From Streptomyces sp. NBC_00510 (GTDB taxonomy: Bacteria > Actinomycetota > Actinomycetes > Streptomycetales > Streptomycetaceae): a DNA stretch of 64,000 nt. A program made the position numbers and the translations under genes. Positions 51,105-60,138 of the stretch are shown here, in pieces. The stretch lies in the NCBI GenBank assembly GCA_036013505.1, contig CP107851.1, positions 9,968,001 to 10,032,000 of the forward strand, written 5' to 3'. Position 1 is the first letter of the stretch. Each line of letters starts with the position of its first letter. Under the pieces are notes generated by a model, which did no database searches, was not told the DNA's origin, and saw only the letters and a list, made by a program, of their open reading frames with translations.

Positions 51105-52978
51105 TTAAGGTCACCAAGGCCCACGAGGAGACCACCGTGGCCGCAGAGCTGCGCAAACCGCTCGATGTGGGTAATGGGCTTGTTGCCGCGTCCTTCGGCG
51201 GCGACGGGTCGTGGCTGTCGGTAGGCGCGCCGCACCCGGTTCACGGCTTCGTGGAGCTGTCCGGCGCACAGCCCTTCGACGAGGAATGGCGTGGGGATGC
51301 CCCCGCGGTCCGGCGTTACCGCGGCCGGTTGACCGAGGACAGCTCCGCATTCCTGCGTCTGGAGCTGCCCGCTGAAAGCGTGTCGGAACGGCGTGCCGGC
51401 GTGGACGCCGCCGGCAGGCTCGTCTGGCAGCGGCGCGGAAATGGCTGGTCCTGCTCGGCGACCGCGTGGGCGCTGCCGGACCGGCAGGAATTCGTGCAGC
51501 AGTACCGCCTGCGGGTCGAGGCCCCCGGCGTGCACGCTGTGCTGCGGTTCGGCGGACGGCTCGACCGGTGTGCACTTGCGGAGATCACCGAGGTCAATCC
51601 GCCCGCCCCCCTTGAGGTGCACACCACAGCGGTCGCGCAGGGCGCCGAACTCGAGCTTCGCGCGCCCCGTCTTTCGTGCTCCGCCCGGATATCCGTGCAG
51701 GCACCGACTGGTGATTGGACATCAGCCGAGTCAGGCGCCCTCCTGGAGATCCGGTCGAGCGGGGACGAGCCGGAAGACCTGGAGATCACGGTCTCGGTCT
51801 CCCTGGACTCGCCCGCCTGGCCAGGCGGGCGGCGCCCCGCGGTCACGGCACCGCGGATTACGCGAGGCGAGAGCCCCGGCGCGCTGGAGCGGATAGCGAA
51901 CGGCGCCGTACGGTACATCCTCGGCTGCACCGCTCTGGACGTCGGCCACGACGAGCGCACCATCCTCACCGACCACCGACTGCTGCCCCTGAGCTGGACC
52001 CGCGACGCGTACTACCAGGCCCTGCTCCTGCTGCACGCCGCCCCGCGGACCCAGGACGTCACGGACGTCGTCGGCGCGCATCTGCGCTGGTTGTGGGGCC
52101 GAGGGAGGACCCCCGGACATCCGTGGATGCGCAGCCATCTGCCGGACGGCCGGCCCAAGGACCTCGCGGTCCAAGCCGACCAGCAGCTCTATCCGCTCCT
52201 GGAACTCGCCGACTACCGCAGGGTCACCGGTGGCTGGCCCGCACCCCCCGGGGACGACCGGCACACTGATACAGCGAGGCAATGGGGGAAACTGGTCGCC
52301 GAGGTCTGGCACGACCTGCCCAGGCAGGGACCGGACGGGCTGTTGGCCGGCAGCGAGAACCCGGCGGACGACCCGAGCGAACTCCCCTTCTCTCTATCCT
52401 CCCAGATCCTGTTCTGGCATACGGCCGCACAACTCGCGCCCTGGTCGGCTGAGCTGGGACTCGAGGCTCTCCAACTGGCCCCGGTGGCTGATGAGGTGCA
52501 CGCCGCCATCCACCGGAATTTCACTTGTGACGGCCCGTTCGGGAAGCAGTGGGCCTACGAGAGCGATGGCGCCGGGCAGTACCGGCTCTACCACGACGCC
52601 AACGACCTACCGACCGCGTTCGCACCGCAGTGGGGCTTCTGCTCCCCGAGCGATGACCACTGGGTCGCCACCATGCGCTTTGCACTCTCCGAACACAATC
52701 CCGGCTACGTCAGCGGACAGTACGGAGGACTCGGATCAGCGCACACACCCGGCACGTGGACGCTGGGTGACGCTCAGGAACTGGTCTTCGCCCACGCGAC
52801 CGGGGACGAGGCGCGCGCCACCGCGGTGCTGGACCGGCTGGACCTGGTAGCCGAGGTGGACGGCCTGCTGCCCGAGACCTACCGTGAGGACACCGGCGGC
52901 TGGCTCGCCCGCCACTGGTTCGCCTGGCCCGCAGCGGTGATGGGTCTGCTGCACCTTGATATAAACAATCCGAAGTGA
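51101..52978 (+). CDS. Six-hairpin glycoside hydrolase-like protein
   Basis: 625 residues without signal peptide. The first 250 residues are beta-rich; from about 260 an (alpha/alpha)6 barrel begins. LSWTRDAYYQALLLLHA (298-314) and SENPADD contain the Trp-Thr-Arg-Asp region typical of glucoamylase/trehalase/GH63-GH125-like barrels. It presumably hydrolyses the imported saccharide inside the cell. I cannot assign the GH family or linkage. ATGA overlap with the nitrilase gene, last in the operon. Confidence 0.75.
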   Translation: MIKVTKAHEETTVAAELRKPLDVGNGLVAASFGGDGSWLSVGAPHPVHGFVELSGAQPFDEEWRGDAPAVRRYRGRLTEDSSAFLRLELPAESVSERRAGVDAAGRLVWQRRGNGWSCSATAWALPDRQEFVQQYRLRVEAPGVHAVLRFGGRLDRCALAEITEVNPPAPLEVHTTAVAQGAELELRAPRLSCSARISVQAPTGDWTSAESGALLEIRSSGDEPEDLEITVSVSLDSPAWPGGRRPAVTAPRITRGESPGALERIANGAVRYILGCTALDVGHDERTILTDHRLLPLSWTRDAYYQALLLLHAAPRTQDVTDVVGAHLRWLWGRGRTPGHPWMRSHLPDGRPKDLAVQADQQLYPLLELADYRRVTGGWPAPPGDDRHTDTARQWGKLVAEVWHDLPRQGPDGLLAGSENPADDPSELPFSLSSQILFWHTAAQLAPWSAELGLEALQLAPVADEVHAAIHRNFTCDGPFGKQWAYESDGAGQYRLYHDANDLPTAFAPQWGFCSPSDDHWVATMRFALSEHNPGYVSGQYGGLGSAHTPGTWTLGDAQELVFAHATGDEARATAVLDRLDLVAEVDGLLPETYREDTGGWLARHWFAWPAAVMGLLHLDINNPK

Positions 52979-53016
52979 ACCTGCACGGACTCGCAAGCCG
53001 AGACCTTCTCCGCGGC

Positions 53017-53037
53017 CGGATCCGATGCACGGATCCG
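53017..53037. promoter_or_regulatory. Paired CGGATCCG palindromes
   Basis: Two 8-bp palindromes CGGATCCG separated by five bases, in the 150-bp gap between the glycosidase stop and the regulator start. It can form a hairpin (terminator) or serve as an operator; there is no T-run to decide. Confidence 0.4.
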
Positions 53038-53129
53038 AGCCTGCAGATGGCGCACGAGCGCCGCACCTGGTCGATGAGGGCACTGCGAGGGCCGGGCAGG
53101 GGAGAAGACCCTGACAGGAGGAGACGTTA

Positions 53130-54563
53130 ATGTGCCCGGCGATCGATCCGAGTCAGGGGCTGCCGGTATACGTCCAGCTCAAAACGCTGCTCCTGCAGGG
53201 GATCATCGACGGAGTGTACGGTCCCGAGGGCCGCCTGCCCACGGAACAGGAGCTGTGTTCCCTATACAACATCAGCCGGACCCCGGTCAACCGGGCTCTG
53301 TCGGAGCTGGCCGAAGAAGGGGTGGTGCTACGCCGCCGCCGGCACGGCTCCTTCGTGAACCCTGACTGGGTGCCGCCGCACGGCTCTCGCCGCGAGGTCC
53401 GCGTCATAGTTCCGGAGGGTAGCTGGGAAGCCCTCCTGCGGGAGGCCGCACCGCCGGACATCACGCTGGACGTCGTCCAGGTAGGTCTGTCCGATCTGCG
53501 CCAGGCGCTGGTGCGAACCGTTGCTGAAGGCCAAGGCCCCGATCTGGCGGTCCTGGACTCGGTGTGGGTGCACGAGTTCGCATCCTCCGGCTTCCTGACC
53601 ACTTTGGAGGAGCTCGATGCGGAGTGGGTCCGCAACGAGTACGACCAGGACTTCGTCGAGCCGTTCCGGTCGGCGAACCGGTTCGATGGCCAGCTCGTCG
53701 CGGTGCAGGCCGAGGCCGACGTCGCCGGGCTGTGGTACCGGCGGGACGATCTTGTTGCCGTCGGACACGAACCACCGCAGACCTGGGATGAGCTTGCCGC
53801 GCTCGGCCGGGCACTGGCCGAGCGCGGCCATGCCGTCCCGTTGACGCTGCCGGGCGGCTCCCGCGCGGGGGAGACAGCGACGTACTGCCTGCTGTCCCTG
53901 CTCGCCTCGAACGGGGCCACCGTCCTCGGCCACGACGTCGTCACCTTGGACACGGCGGCGACCACCGAATGCCTGACGTTCCTACGGCAGCTTCTGGACG
54001 AGGGCATCATCCCCGCCGAGGTGGTCACCTATGAGCGTCATCACCCGATTCAGCAGCTCGCGCACGGCAAGGCCTGTCTGGCCTTCGGAGGCAGCTACGA
54101 CGCCCCGGCCCTCGGTTCGGCGTCCGGGCTGACCACGGAAGAGGTACTCGACCACTTCGGGTTCATCGCCATGCCCGCCGGGCCACGCGGCAACTCGGCC
54201 GCCCTCGCCGGAGGTATGGTCTATGGAATCTTCAGGCAGGCATCATCTCCGCAGTTGGCCAGGCGGGTGCTCCGCGCCGTCACGTCTGTCGAAGCCATGG
54301 AGCGAATGTCCCAGTCGACTTGGCAGATCGCCCCACGACGTACCGCGCTCGACCAAGCCGCCGGTGAGTCGCAGTTCCTCAAAGTAACGGGGGCCATACT
54401 CGAGCACGCCGTTGTGCGTCCGTCCACACCCCCTTACGCTCGCGTCTCCGCACAGCTCCACGCGATGCTCGAGGCTGTCCTCGCCGGACGGCTGCGCCCC
54501 AGTGACGCGAGTACCCGCGCCGCCGAGATGATCGGCGCGATCACTGGCCTGCCTCTCGTCTGA
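53130..54563 (+). CDS. GntR-HTH fused to a solute-binding-protein domain
   Basis: 477 residues from an ATG with AGGAGGAG upstream. Residues 12-77 are a GntR winged helix (YVQLKTLLLQGIIDGVYGPE, RLPTEQELCSLYNISRTPVN). From about 88 the protein reads as a family 1 solute-binding domain lacking any signal peptide (PDLAVLDSVWVHEFASSGFL, AVQAEADVAGLWYRRDDLVA, PPQTWDELAALGRAL). So a periplasmic-type sugar receptor has been moved to the cytoplasm as sensor. Placed right after the ABC operon, it likely represses the operon until its ligand appears. Confidence 0.85.
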   Translation: MCPAIDPSQGLPVYVQLKTLLLQGIIDGVYGPEGRLPTEQELCSLYNISRTPVNRALSELAEEGVVLRRRRHGSFVNPDWVPPHGSRREVRVIVPEGSWEALLREAAPPDITLDVVQVGLSDLRQALVRTVAEGQGPDLAVLDSVWVHEFASSGFLTTLEELDAEWVRNEYDQDFVEPFRSANRFDGQLVAVQAEADVAGLWYRRDDLVAVGHEPPQTWDELAALGRALAERGHAVPLTLPGGSRAGETATYCLLSLLASNGATVLGHDVVTLDTAATTECLTFLRQLLDEGIIPAEVVTYERHHPIQQLAHGKACLAFGGSYDAPALGSASGLTTEEVLDHFGFIAMPAGPRGNSAALAGGMVYGIFRQASSPQLARRVLRAVTSVEAMERMSQSTWQIAPRRTALDQAAGESQFLKVTGAILEHAVVRPSTPPYARVSAQLHAMLEAVLAGRLRPSDASTRAAEMIGAITGLPLV

Positions 54564-54593
54564 CCGCCGTTGCCGGGGGACTGTACAAAGAAC

Positions 54594-56150
54594 GGCTCTG
54601 TCTCACATTCGGTGGTGACGGAGAGTTGTGAGGGTCGTTGATTTTCATGTGATGGATGTCAACGAGCTTGTGCAGATGGTGTTTTCGGGTCTGCCTCCGC
54701 TGGTCATGGAGGATGTGGCCGACGAGGGTGAGCGGATTGTGGTGCGGGCCCGGACGCCGTTGGACACCGCGGTCTGCCAGGTGTGCGGGGCCTCGTCGGG
54801 TCGGGTGCACGGCTATTACTGGCGGACGGTCGCCGACGTTCCGGTCGACGGGCGACGGGTGGTGGTCCGTGTGCGGGTTCGGCGTCTGGTGTGCCCCACG
54901 CGAGGCTGCCGCCACACCTTTCGTGAACAGGTGCCCGGGGTGCTGGAGCGACCAGCGACGCACGGCCCGTCTGACCAGGCAGGTCAAGGCCGTGGTCAAA
55001 GAGTCAGCGGGCCGAGCGGGATCACGTTTGCTGGCGATACTCGCGGTGGGCCTGTCCCGTCACACCGCCCTGCGCACCCTGCTGCGTATCCCGTTGCCCA
55101 CCGGGCGGACGCCTCGTGTGATCGGCGTCGAGGATTTCGCCCTGCGCCGGCGTCATCGCAATGCCACCGTGGTGATCGACGCCGAGACGCATGAGCGGAT
55201 CGACGTTCTGCCTGACCGCACGGCCAGCACGCTGGAAGCGTGGCTGCGCGAGCACCCGGACGTCGAAGTCGTGTGTCGCGACGGCTCCGCGACGTATGCC
55301 GAGGCCATCCGCCGCGCCCTGCCCGACGCGGTGCAGGTCGCCGACAGGTGGCATCTGTGGCACAACCTGTTGCGAGGCCGCCCCCAGCGAGGTGAAGGCG
55401 CACAGCAGCTGCTGGGCCACCGTACTGGACGCACCCATCTATGACGGGCCACGGGCCCGAACCACCCTGGAACGCTGGCACCAGATTCATGACCTGCTCG
55501 ACCAGGGAGTGGGCCTGCTCGAATGCGCCCGCCGTCTACAGCTGGCCCTGAACACCATCAAACGCTACGCACGAGCCGACCGGCCCGAGCGGATGCTCCG
55601 CGTCCCTAAATACCGCGCCGGCCTCGTCGAACCCTACCGCGAGCACCTGCGAAAACGCCGAGCCGAGGACCCCGCCGTCCCCGTCAAGCACCTCTTCGAA
55701 GAGATCAAGGCCCTCGGCTACGAGGGCTGCCTCAACCTGCTTTACAAGTACATCAACCAAGGCCGGGCGGACGCCGATCGCAGCCACATCTCCCCGCGTC
55801 GGCTCGCACGGATGCTCCTCACCAGGCCCGACAACCTCAAGACCGACCATCAGGACCTCCTGACACGGCTCACCGCAGCCTGCCCCGAGATGACCCAACT
55901 GGTCGCCCACATCGCGGAATTCGCCCAGCTCCTGACACCTCGTGAAGGAAACGCGGACGGGCTCTCGCGCTGGATCGTCCAGGTCCGCGCAACCGATCTG
56001 CCCCATCTGCACTCCTTCGCCCGGGGTCTGGTGCGAGACCGGGACGCGGCGATCGCCGCGCTCACGCTTCCGTACAGCAACGGCCCCACCGAGGGCATCA
56101 ACACGAAAACCAAGCGGATCGCACGACAGATGCACGGAACGCGCACGGGC
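54594..56150 (+). mobile_element. Truncated ISL3-family element
   Basis: Begins at an ISL3-type end (GGCTCTGTCTCACATTCGG at 54594) and carries a transposase with two frameshifts. The right end, including the last transposase residues and the right inverted repeat, is missing: the sequence changes after about 56140. Inactive remnant. Confidence 0.8.
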
Positions 56151-56222
56151 GAGAGGACCGTTCGAGAAGCCGGATACCGATCCAGCAGAAATCGTCGACA
56201 TCGAAGAACTGGAAATGATTGA
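54628..56222 (+). pseudogene. ISL3-family transposase, twice frameshifted and 3'-truncated
   Basis: Frame 1 starts with the ISL3 zinc-finger region (CQVCGASSGRVHGYYWR, CPTRGC). About 54948 the frame must shift (VLER then QRRTARLTRQVKAV) to frame 2, which carries the first catalytic region (VIGVEDFALRRRH and VVIDAETHERIDVL). About 55375 it shifts again to frame 3 (EAAPSEVKAH onward) up to LPYSNGPTEGINTKTKRIAR. Each change fits a small indel. After ARQMHG the sequence is foreign. Confidence 0.85.
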
Positions 56223-56786
56223 GGCTCTGCAGGAGACGTCCAGTCCCGGCCTGCTCGATATCCTGCGTGGCAGCAGTCCGGCAGCCTGCGCAACGCTGCC
56301 GTGCGCGACCACATAGTGCACGTCATGCGAGTGCAGCCCAACGCACCAACCCGGCACGCTGGACTGCTGGACAGTGCACTCAAGCCACACGCAAACGCCC
56401 TGCCACAGAGGCACCAGACCTCCTCTAGCTGACGGTGGCACGTCGATGACAGTGACGCATTCGTCCTTCCGGGACTGGTCGGCGAGTCGCAGCCAGCGCC
56501 TCCGTAGTTGATGAGCCAAACGCAGCCTCTCGCGGACAGCCGCACGTTCTTCGAAGCGGCGGAGGGCGTGTCGCCACGGTTTAGGAGGGTGACGGTGTAG
56601 GCGCCCAGGGCGTGGAGCATCCAGCCCGACGCCTACGACCCGAAGCCCGACGTCGACTTCACCCCGCTCCACGATCAGGACTTCACCACCGTCGGCTTCG
56701 AATAAGCCGCCTGACCGCCGGCAGCGTATGAGCGTGAGAGGTACAGCCGACCCGTTGAGCCCTGCACGGAACGGCCACTCGGCCCC
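56151..56786. other. Junk after the ISL3 remnant
   Basis: Short fragments only: an acidic plus-strand piece (DTDPAEIVDIEELEMIEALQ, 56178-56237) and a minus-strand piece near 56450-56570 (RLAHQLRRRWLRLADQSRKD) resembling small plasmid-type Streptomyces proteins. No intact gene. Confidence 0.4.
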
Positions 56787-58289
56787 CTATTCACCCCAGG
56801 CGTCGGCGTCGTTCTTACCCTGACCGTACCGGGCGAGGGCTTCGTTCAGTGCGGCCCGCTGCTGGTCCGTCATCGGCCCGAAAGCGCAGATAGGGACCAT
56901 TCCGGCACGGGCAAGGGGACGTATTAGGTACGGCCACCCTGCCGGACGGGGATGAGTCGAGCGCTCAGCGCCCCCCATGAATTTCACGTGGAGTCCGGTG
57001 CTGCATCCGTGCACCCCCCCGCTGCCGAGGACTTCCTCGACGATGAACGTCTGCACATGGCTCCATCGGTACTCATGTTTGCCGAAGCCGCCGGTAGTCC
57101 TGATGCCCGGCCGCCCAATCTCCAGGGACCAAGAGGACTTGCCAAGGGGGCACATCATCACGACGACAAGGAGGAGCATTCCGAGTGCAAACACTCCGAT
57201 GCCGCCGAATATCATGAACATGACCATCCATCCGCCGGGATGTCCGGGCTCGGACGTAAATATCTCGTCTGGCCCCACCAGCGCCAGCAAGAGGAAGACA
57301 CCCACCAGCGCCACAGCCAACGTGATCGCTAACGCATTGACCCGGACACGCAGCGGCCGAGTATCGGCATAGGCGGACAGCGGCTCCTTTCCCGTCCACG
57401 AGATGCTGAACGGACCGTCCGGCCCGGGTGAGTGCTGTATGCCGCTCATCGAGCGTGTGAGCGGCGGTGCCGGGGATTCCATGGGCACGGGCGGATCAGA
57501 TGCTCTAAGGCGGGCCGAGGGTACTACCTGCCTGGCATTCACGGTCTTGCCGGACGCGTTCTTGGCCACGGGACATTTGTCGGCGGTATCCGTGCCGCGC
57601 TGGTTGGGGCGCGGGAGGCCATGGGCGAGCAGCCTCTGCCTCAGGCGGGGATACACATCCGCGAAGGTGAGCACAGGCGGACCGCCCGCGACCCCCGCGC
57701 CAATCAGATCGAGTAGTTCCCCGGTGAAGGGCGTACAGGTGTCGTCTTGCCCTGCGTCTGCGGCGAGGTCGGCCGCTGTAAGGGTGTAAGTGCCTTGCAC
57801 ATCAGTGATATTGGCCAAGTGCTGTTGATCCCCACCGAGGACCTTGATAATGCGACCGGAGTAGCAGCAGTCGAGCACAACGGCTTTGACCCGGGCGGGG
57901 CTTTCGTGTAGAACGCTTCGGATCTTCTCGTACTCCAGTCCGGTGATGTCCGGTTCGTCGGCGACGGTGTCGCTCACGGCGAGTACGAGATCCCCTTTCG
58001 TGGTGAGGGTGCCGTGTCCCACGAAGTACACCAGCAGCACACCGGTGGTGTTCAGAGCATGGTGGCGCAGATCGCGCATCACACGACGGCAATCGTCCGG
58101 ATTTAGGATGGGAAAGACTTGGTCGACGGACCAGCCGCCCAACTCCTGGTCGACGAGCATCTGGTGCACGCCCCGCAGGCTCTTCTCGGCGGCAGGCACG
58201 AACGGGAAAGCCGGATCCTGGTAGGTGGAGACACCGATGAGCACGGCACGGGAGCCGGGCCGCTCGATTCGATCAGTTCCCGGCGTCAT
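56787..58289 (-). CDS. Caspase-family (C14) protease with membrane domain
   Basis: 500 residues from an ATG at 58289. Residues 12-230 are a caspase/metacaspase fold: SRAVLIGVSTYQ first strand, LVYFVGHGTL with H92, and AVVLDCCYSGRI with catalytic C142. A low-complexity linker (about 240-310) leads to two transmembrane helices (319-339, 353-379) and a C-terminal beta-rich domain. The start overlaps the EACC1 gene by 17 bp. EACC1-caspase pairs are known from computational studies of NTP-dependent conflict systems, where the caspase is the effector. A membrane-bound caspase with a cytoplasmic tail is less usual. Confidence 0.85.
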   Translation of the reverse strand: MTPGTDRIERPGSRAVLIGVSTYQDPAFPFVPAAEKSLRGVHQMLVDQELGGWSVDQVFPILNPDDCRRVMRDLRHHALNTTGVLLVYFVGHGTLTTKGDLVLAVSDTVADEPDITGLEYEKIRSVLHESPARVKAVVLDCCYSGRIIKVLGGDQQHLANITDVQGTYTLTAADLAADAGQDDTCTPFTGELLDLIGAGVAGGPPVLTFADVYPRLRQRLLAHGLPRPNQRGTDTADKCPVAKNASGKTVNARQVVPSARLRASDPPVPMESPAPPLTRSMSGIQHSPGPDGPFSISWTGKEPLSAYADTRPLRVRVNALAITLAVALVGVFLLLALVGPDEIFTSEPGHPGGWMVMFMIFGGIGVFALGMLLLVVVMMCPLGKSSWSLEIGRPGIRTTGGFGKHEYRWSHVQTFIVEEVLGSGGVHGCSTGLHVKFMGGAERSTHPRPAGWPYLIRPLARAGMVPICAFGPMTDQQRAALNEALARYGQGKNDADAWGE

Positions 58290-58638
58290 CGTTGCTGTCC
58301 AGCACTCGGGTGATCAGAGCCGTGGGATCGCTGACGCGCCGGGCATCGACCTCGACCGTGCGGCCATTGGCGGTGACGGTCACCTTGACGTCTGAACGCC
58401 GGGTGCGGAGCCACGCGACCAGTGATTGGGCCAACGCCACGCCGACACCGCCGGAACCCACAGCGACGCTGACCACATCAAGCCCGCTGCCCAGCTCCCC
58501 TTCTGCAATGTCCTTGCGCACGAGCTGGACTGCGCCCTGCAACTCGCGCTCCGCGCGGAGCCAACCGGCAAGCGCGGCCAACTCCCCGACCTCGTCGGCA
58601 CCCTTGATGGCAATCACTGCGTCCATGACCTTCATCAT
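58273..58638 (-). CDS. EACC1 (effector-associated constant component 1)
   Basis: 121 residues from an ATG at 58638; the open frame to 58884 has no start signal. LAALAGWLRAERELQGAVQL, then LDVVSVAVGSGGVGVALAQS and WLRTRRSDVKVTV, and the end VDARRVSDPTALITRVLDS, is the EACC1 pattern: a ferredoxin-like core with a glycine-rich hydrophobic helix. EACC1 is the constant partner of effector-associated domains in actinobacterial conflict systems, thought to tie the effector to its activator. Here the partner effector is the caspase encoded in the overlapping downstream gene. Confidence 0.8.
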   Translation of the reverse strand: MMKVMDAVIAIKGADEVGELAALAGWLRAERELQGAVQLVRKDIAEGELGSGLDVVSVAVGSGGVGVALAQSLVAWLRTRRSDVKVTVTANGRTVEVDARRVSDPTALITRVLDSNDDAGN

Positions 58639-58912
58639 TTCAGGCTGATCGTCAGCAGGCAGGAAGTTGGCGGACAGGGGCCACTTGTATCGGTTCTCCC
58701 CGCCGCCGCAGTAAATACCGTGTGCCGCCCTGCCCGCACTCTGCCTCACACAGATCACCAGCTGGGACGCCGTCTGCGGGCCGGCGGCCGGTTCAGCATC
58801 AGAGCCCGGTGACAGCCACCGGCGATCTGGTGAGAAGTGGCGTGTCGACCTGAGTAGCCGCCGTACTTGGGCCCGCAGACGCATCGCGGGGCTATAGCTC
58901 TTCCGAAGGGAG

Positions 58913-59676
58913 CTATGCCGCCGGTGTGGGCGTGGCTCGGTAGCGCTCCAACAGCGCTTCCATGCCGTTCAAGCCGGCGTCCAGACCGAGCTGGCGCAGC
59001 CAGTCGTCCACCTGTTCCTGGCGCTCGGCGGCGAGGCGCAGGTCCAGGGCGGGGTTGGCGCGCCGACATTCGGGACCTGTCGCAGCCCTTCCTCGTGTAG
59101 CAGGTGGGCCACCTGCCGGTCCGCGGCAAGGTGGAGTTCACGGGGCTGCGCTACCAGGGCGGTGTCGATGTCAGTGATACGGGCGAGTTCCGTGACGACA
59201 TCACGGCTGACGGCGGTCTCCAGGATACCGTCGAACAACGCCGCCAGGTCTGGTACTGGGTACCGGTAGTCCTCCGGCACGCGCTCAAGGGTTTCGGCGT
59301 AGCGCCGGACCCGGGAGATGACGTCGATGGTGACGTTCGCAATCGGAGCTGTGGGGGTGGAGCCGTAGACCTCGGGGAGCTTGACCGTCACAACGGCCTC
59401 GACGGGGTGCTCCACGGGGGTACTGCTTACGGCCTGCCACACCAACCGTGCCGTTCGAGACCTGTTGTGTCCGTACCGGCGGAAGCCGATGCTGTCGGTG
59501 ACCGCCCTGTGCATGAGGTTGAGCAGAGCACTGGGCAAGACCGAGGCGGTCAAGGCCTGAGCGAGCGCAGCGACGGATCGCTCCGAGAGTGGGCGCCAGA
59601 TGCCGGCCTCCCCCGCCGGTCGACCGGGAGGTCGGCTGGCGGTATCTGCAGGCCGTGTACGTGGAGCACTACTCAC
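58913..59676 (-). pseudogene. Frameshifted gene upstream of EACC1
   Basis: The minus strand encodes a plausible protein (RTARLVWQAVSSTPVEHPVE, IANVTIDVISRVRRYAETLE, AALFDGILETAVSRDVVTEL, LVAQPRELHLAADRQVAHLL). Near 59065 the frame must change to keep reading LRLAAERQEQVDDWLRQLGL and GMEALLERYRATPTPAA, which ends at 58913. The joined protein would be about 240 residues. A one-base indel has broken it, unless the change is an assembly error. No known domain. Start uncertain (59516 or upstream). Confidence 0.55.
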
Positions 59677-59895
59677 CGGAAGCCTTGCGCCGCCTGGTGG
59701 TCTCCGAGTACGAGCTGCTGTTCGTCGGGGACCCGGAAGTGATCGTCAGGCAGCTGAGCGGTTATCTCGACGAGCACTTGCACCAGCGCCTCACCGGCTC
59801 CCAGATCCGCAGCCACCTTCTGACCGTGCCGGGAGTGCGCCCACGGCTTCTGGCCGGTGACCCCGGAACGATTACGGCTTTCCTTGGGCTCACTG
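59616..59895 (+). pseudogene. Gene fragment of unknown family
   Basis: The plus strand has convincing codon use and sequence (GWRYLQAVYVEHYSPEALRR, LLFVGDPEVIVRQLSGYLDE, PGVRPRLLAGDPGTITAFLG), but it has no credible start and runs into the antisense of the small subtilase companion. Probably an internal piece of a larger gene. It overlaps the 5' end of the minus-strand frame above, so one of the two is not intact there. Confidence 0.35.
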
Positions 59896-60138
59896 GATGG
59901 GGGATTGGGGGGGTGGTAGTTCGGTGGTGCGTTCCCGGTCGAGGGATTCGACGCCGTCGATTGCTTGCAGGGCGGGTATCCGGTTCTCTGTGATGGTGCC
60001 GGAGAGGGTGCCGAGGATTGGTTGTTGGCTGGTGATGGTCAGTCCGGCCTGCCTCAAGGCTATGACCACGTCTGCGAACCGGTCGGGGTCGACCGCGAGG
60101 ATGACCCCGACCGGCGCGGACTGGGACGACTTGTTCAC
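59890..60138 (-). CDS. Small companion of the subtilase
   Basis: 82 residues with a single ferredoxin-like pattern (GVILAVDPDRFADVVIALRQ, then GLTITSQQPILGTLSGTI and IPALQAIDGVESLDRER). It resembles an inhibitor_I9/propeptide-like module encoded as a separate protein. The gene overlaps the protease stop (GTGA at 60135-60138), so the two are made together. An intramolecular-chaperone or inhibitor role in trans is inferred. Confidence 0.65.
   Translation of the reverse strand: MNKSSQSAPVGVILAVDPDRFADVVIALRQAGLTITSQQPILGTLSGTITENRIPALQAIDGVESLDRERTTELPPPQSPIQ

Noticed and set aside
54628..56222. Programmed frameshifting in the ISL3 transposase
   Set aside because: ISL3 enzymes are normally one frame; two separate indels plus loss of the right end point to decay.
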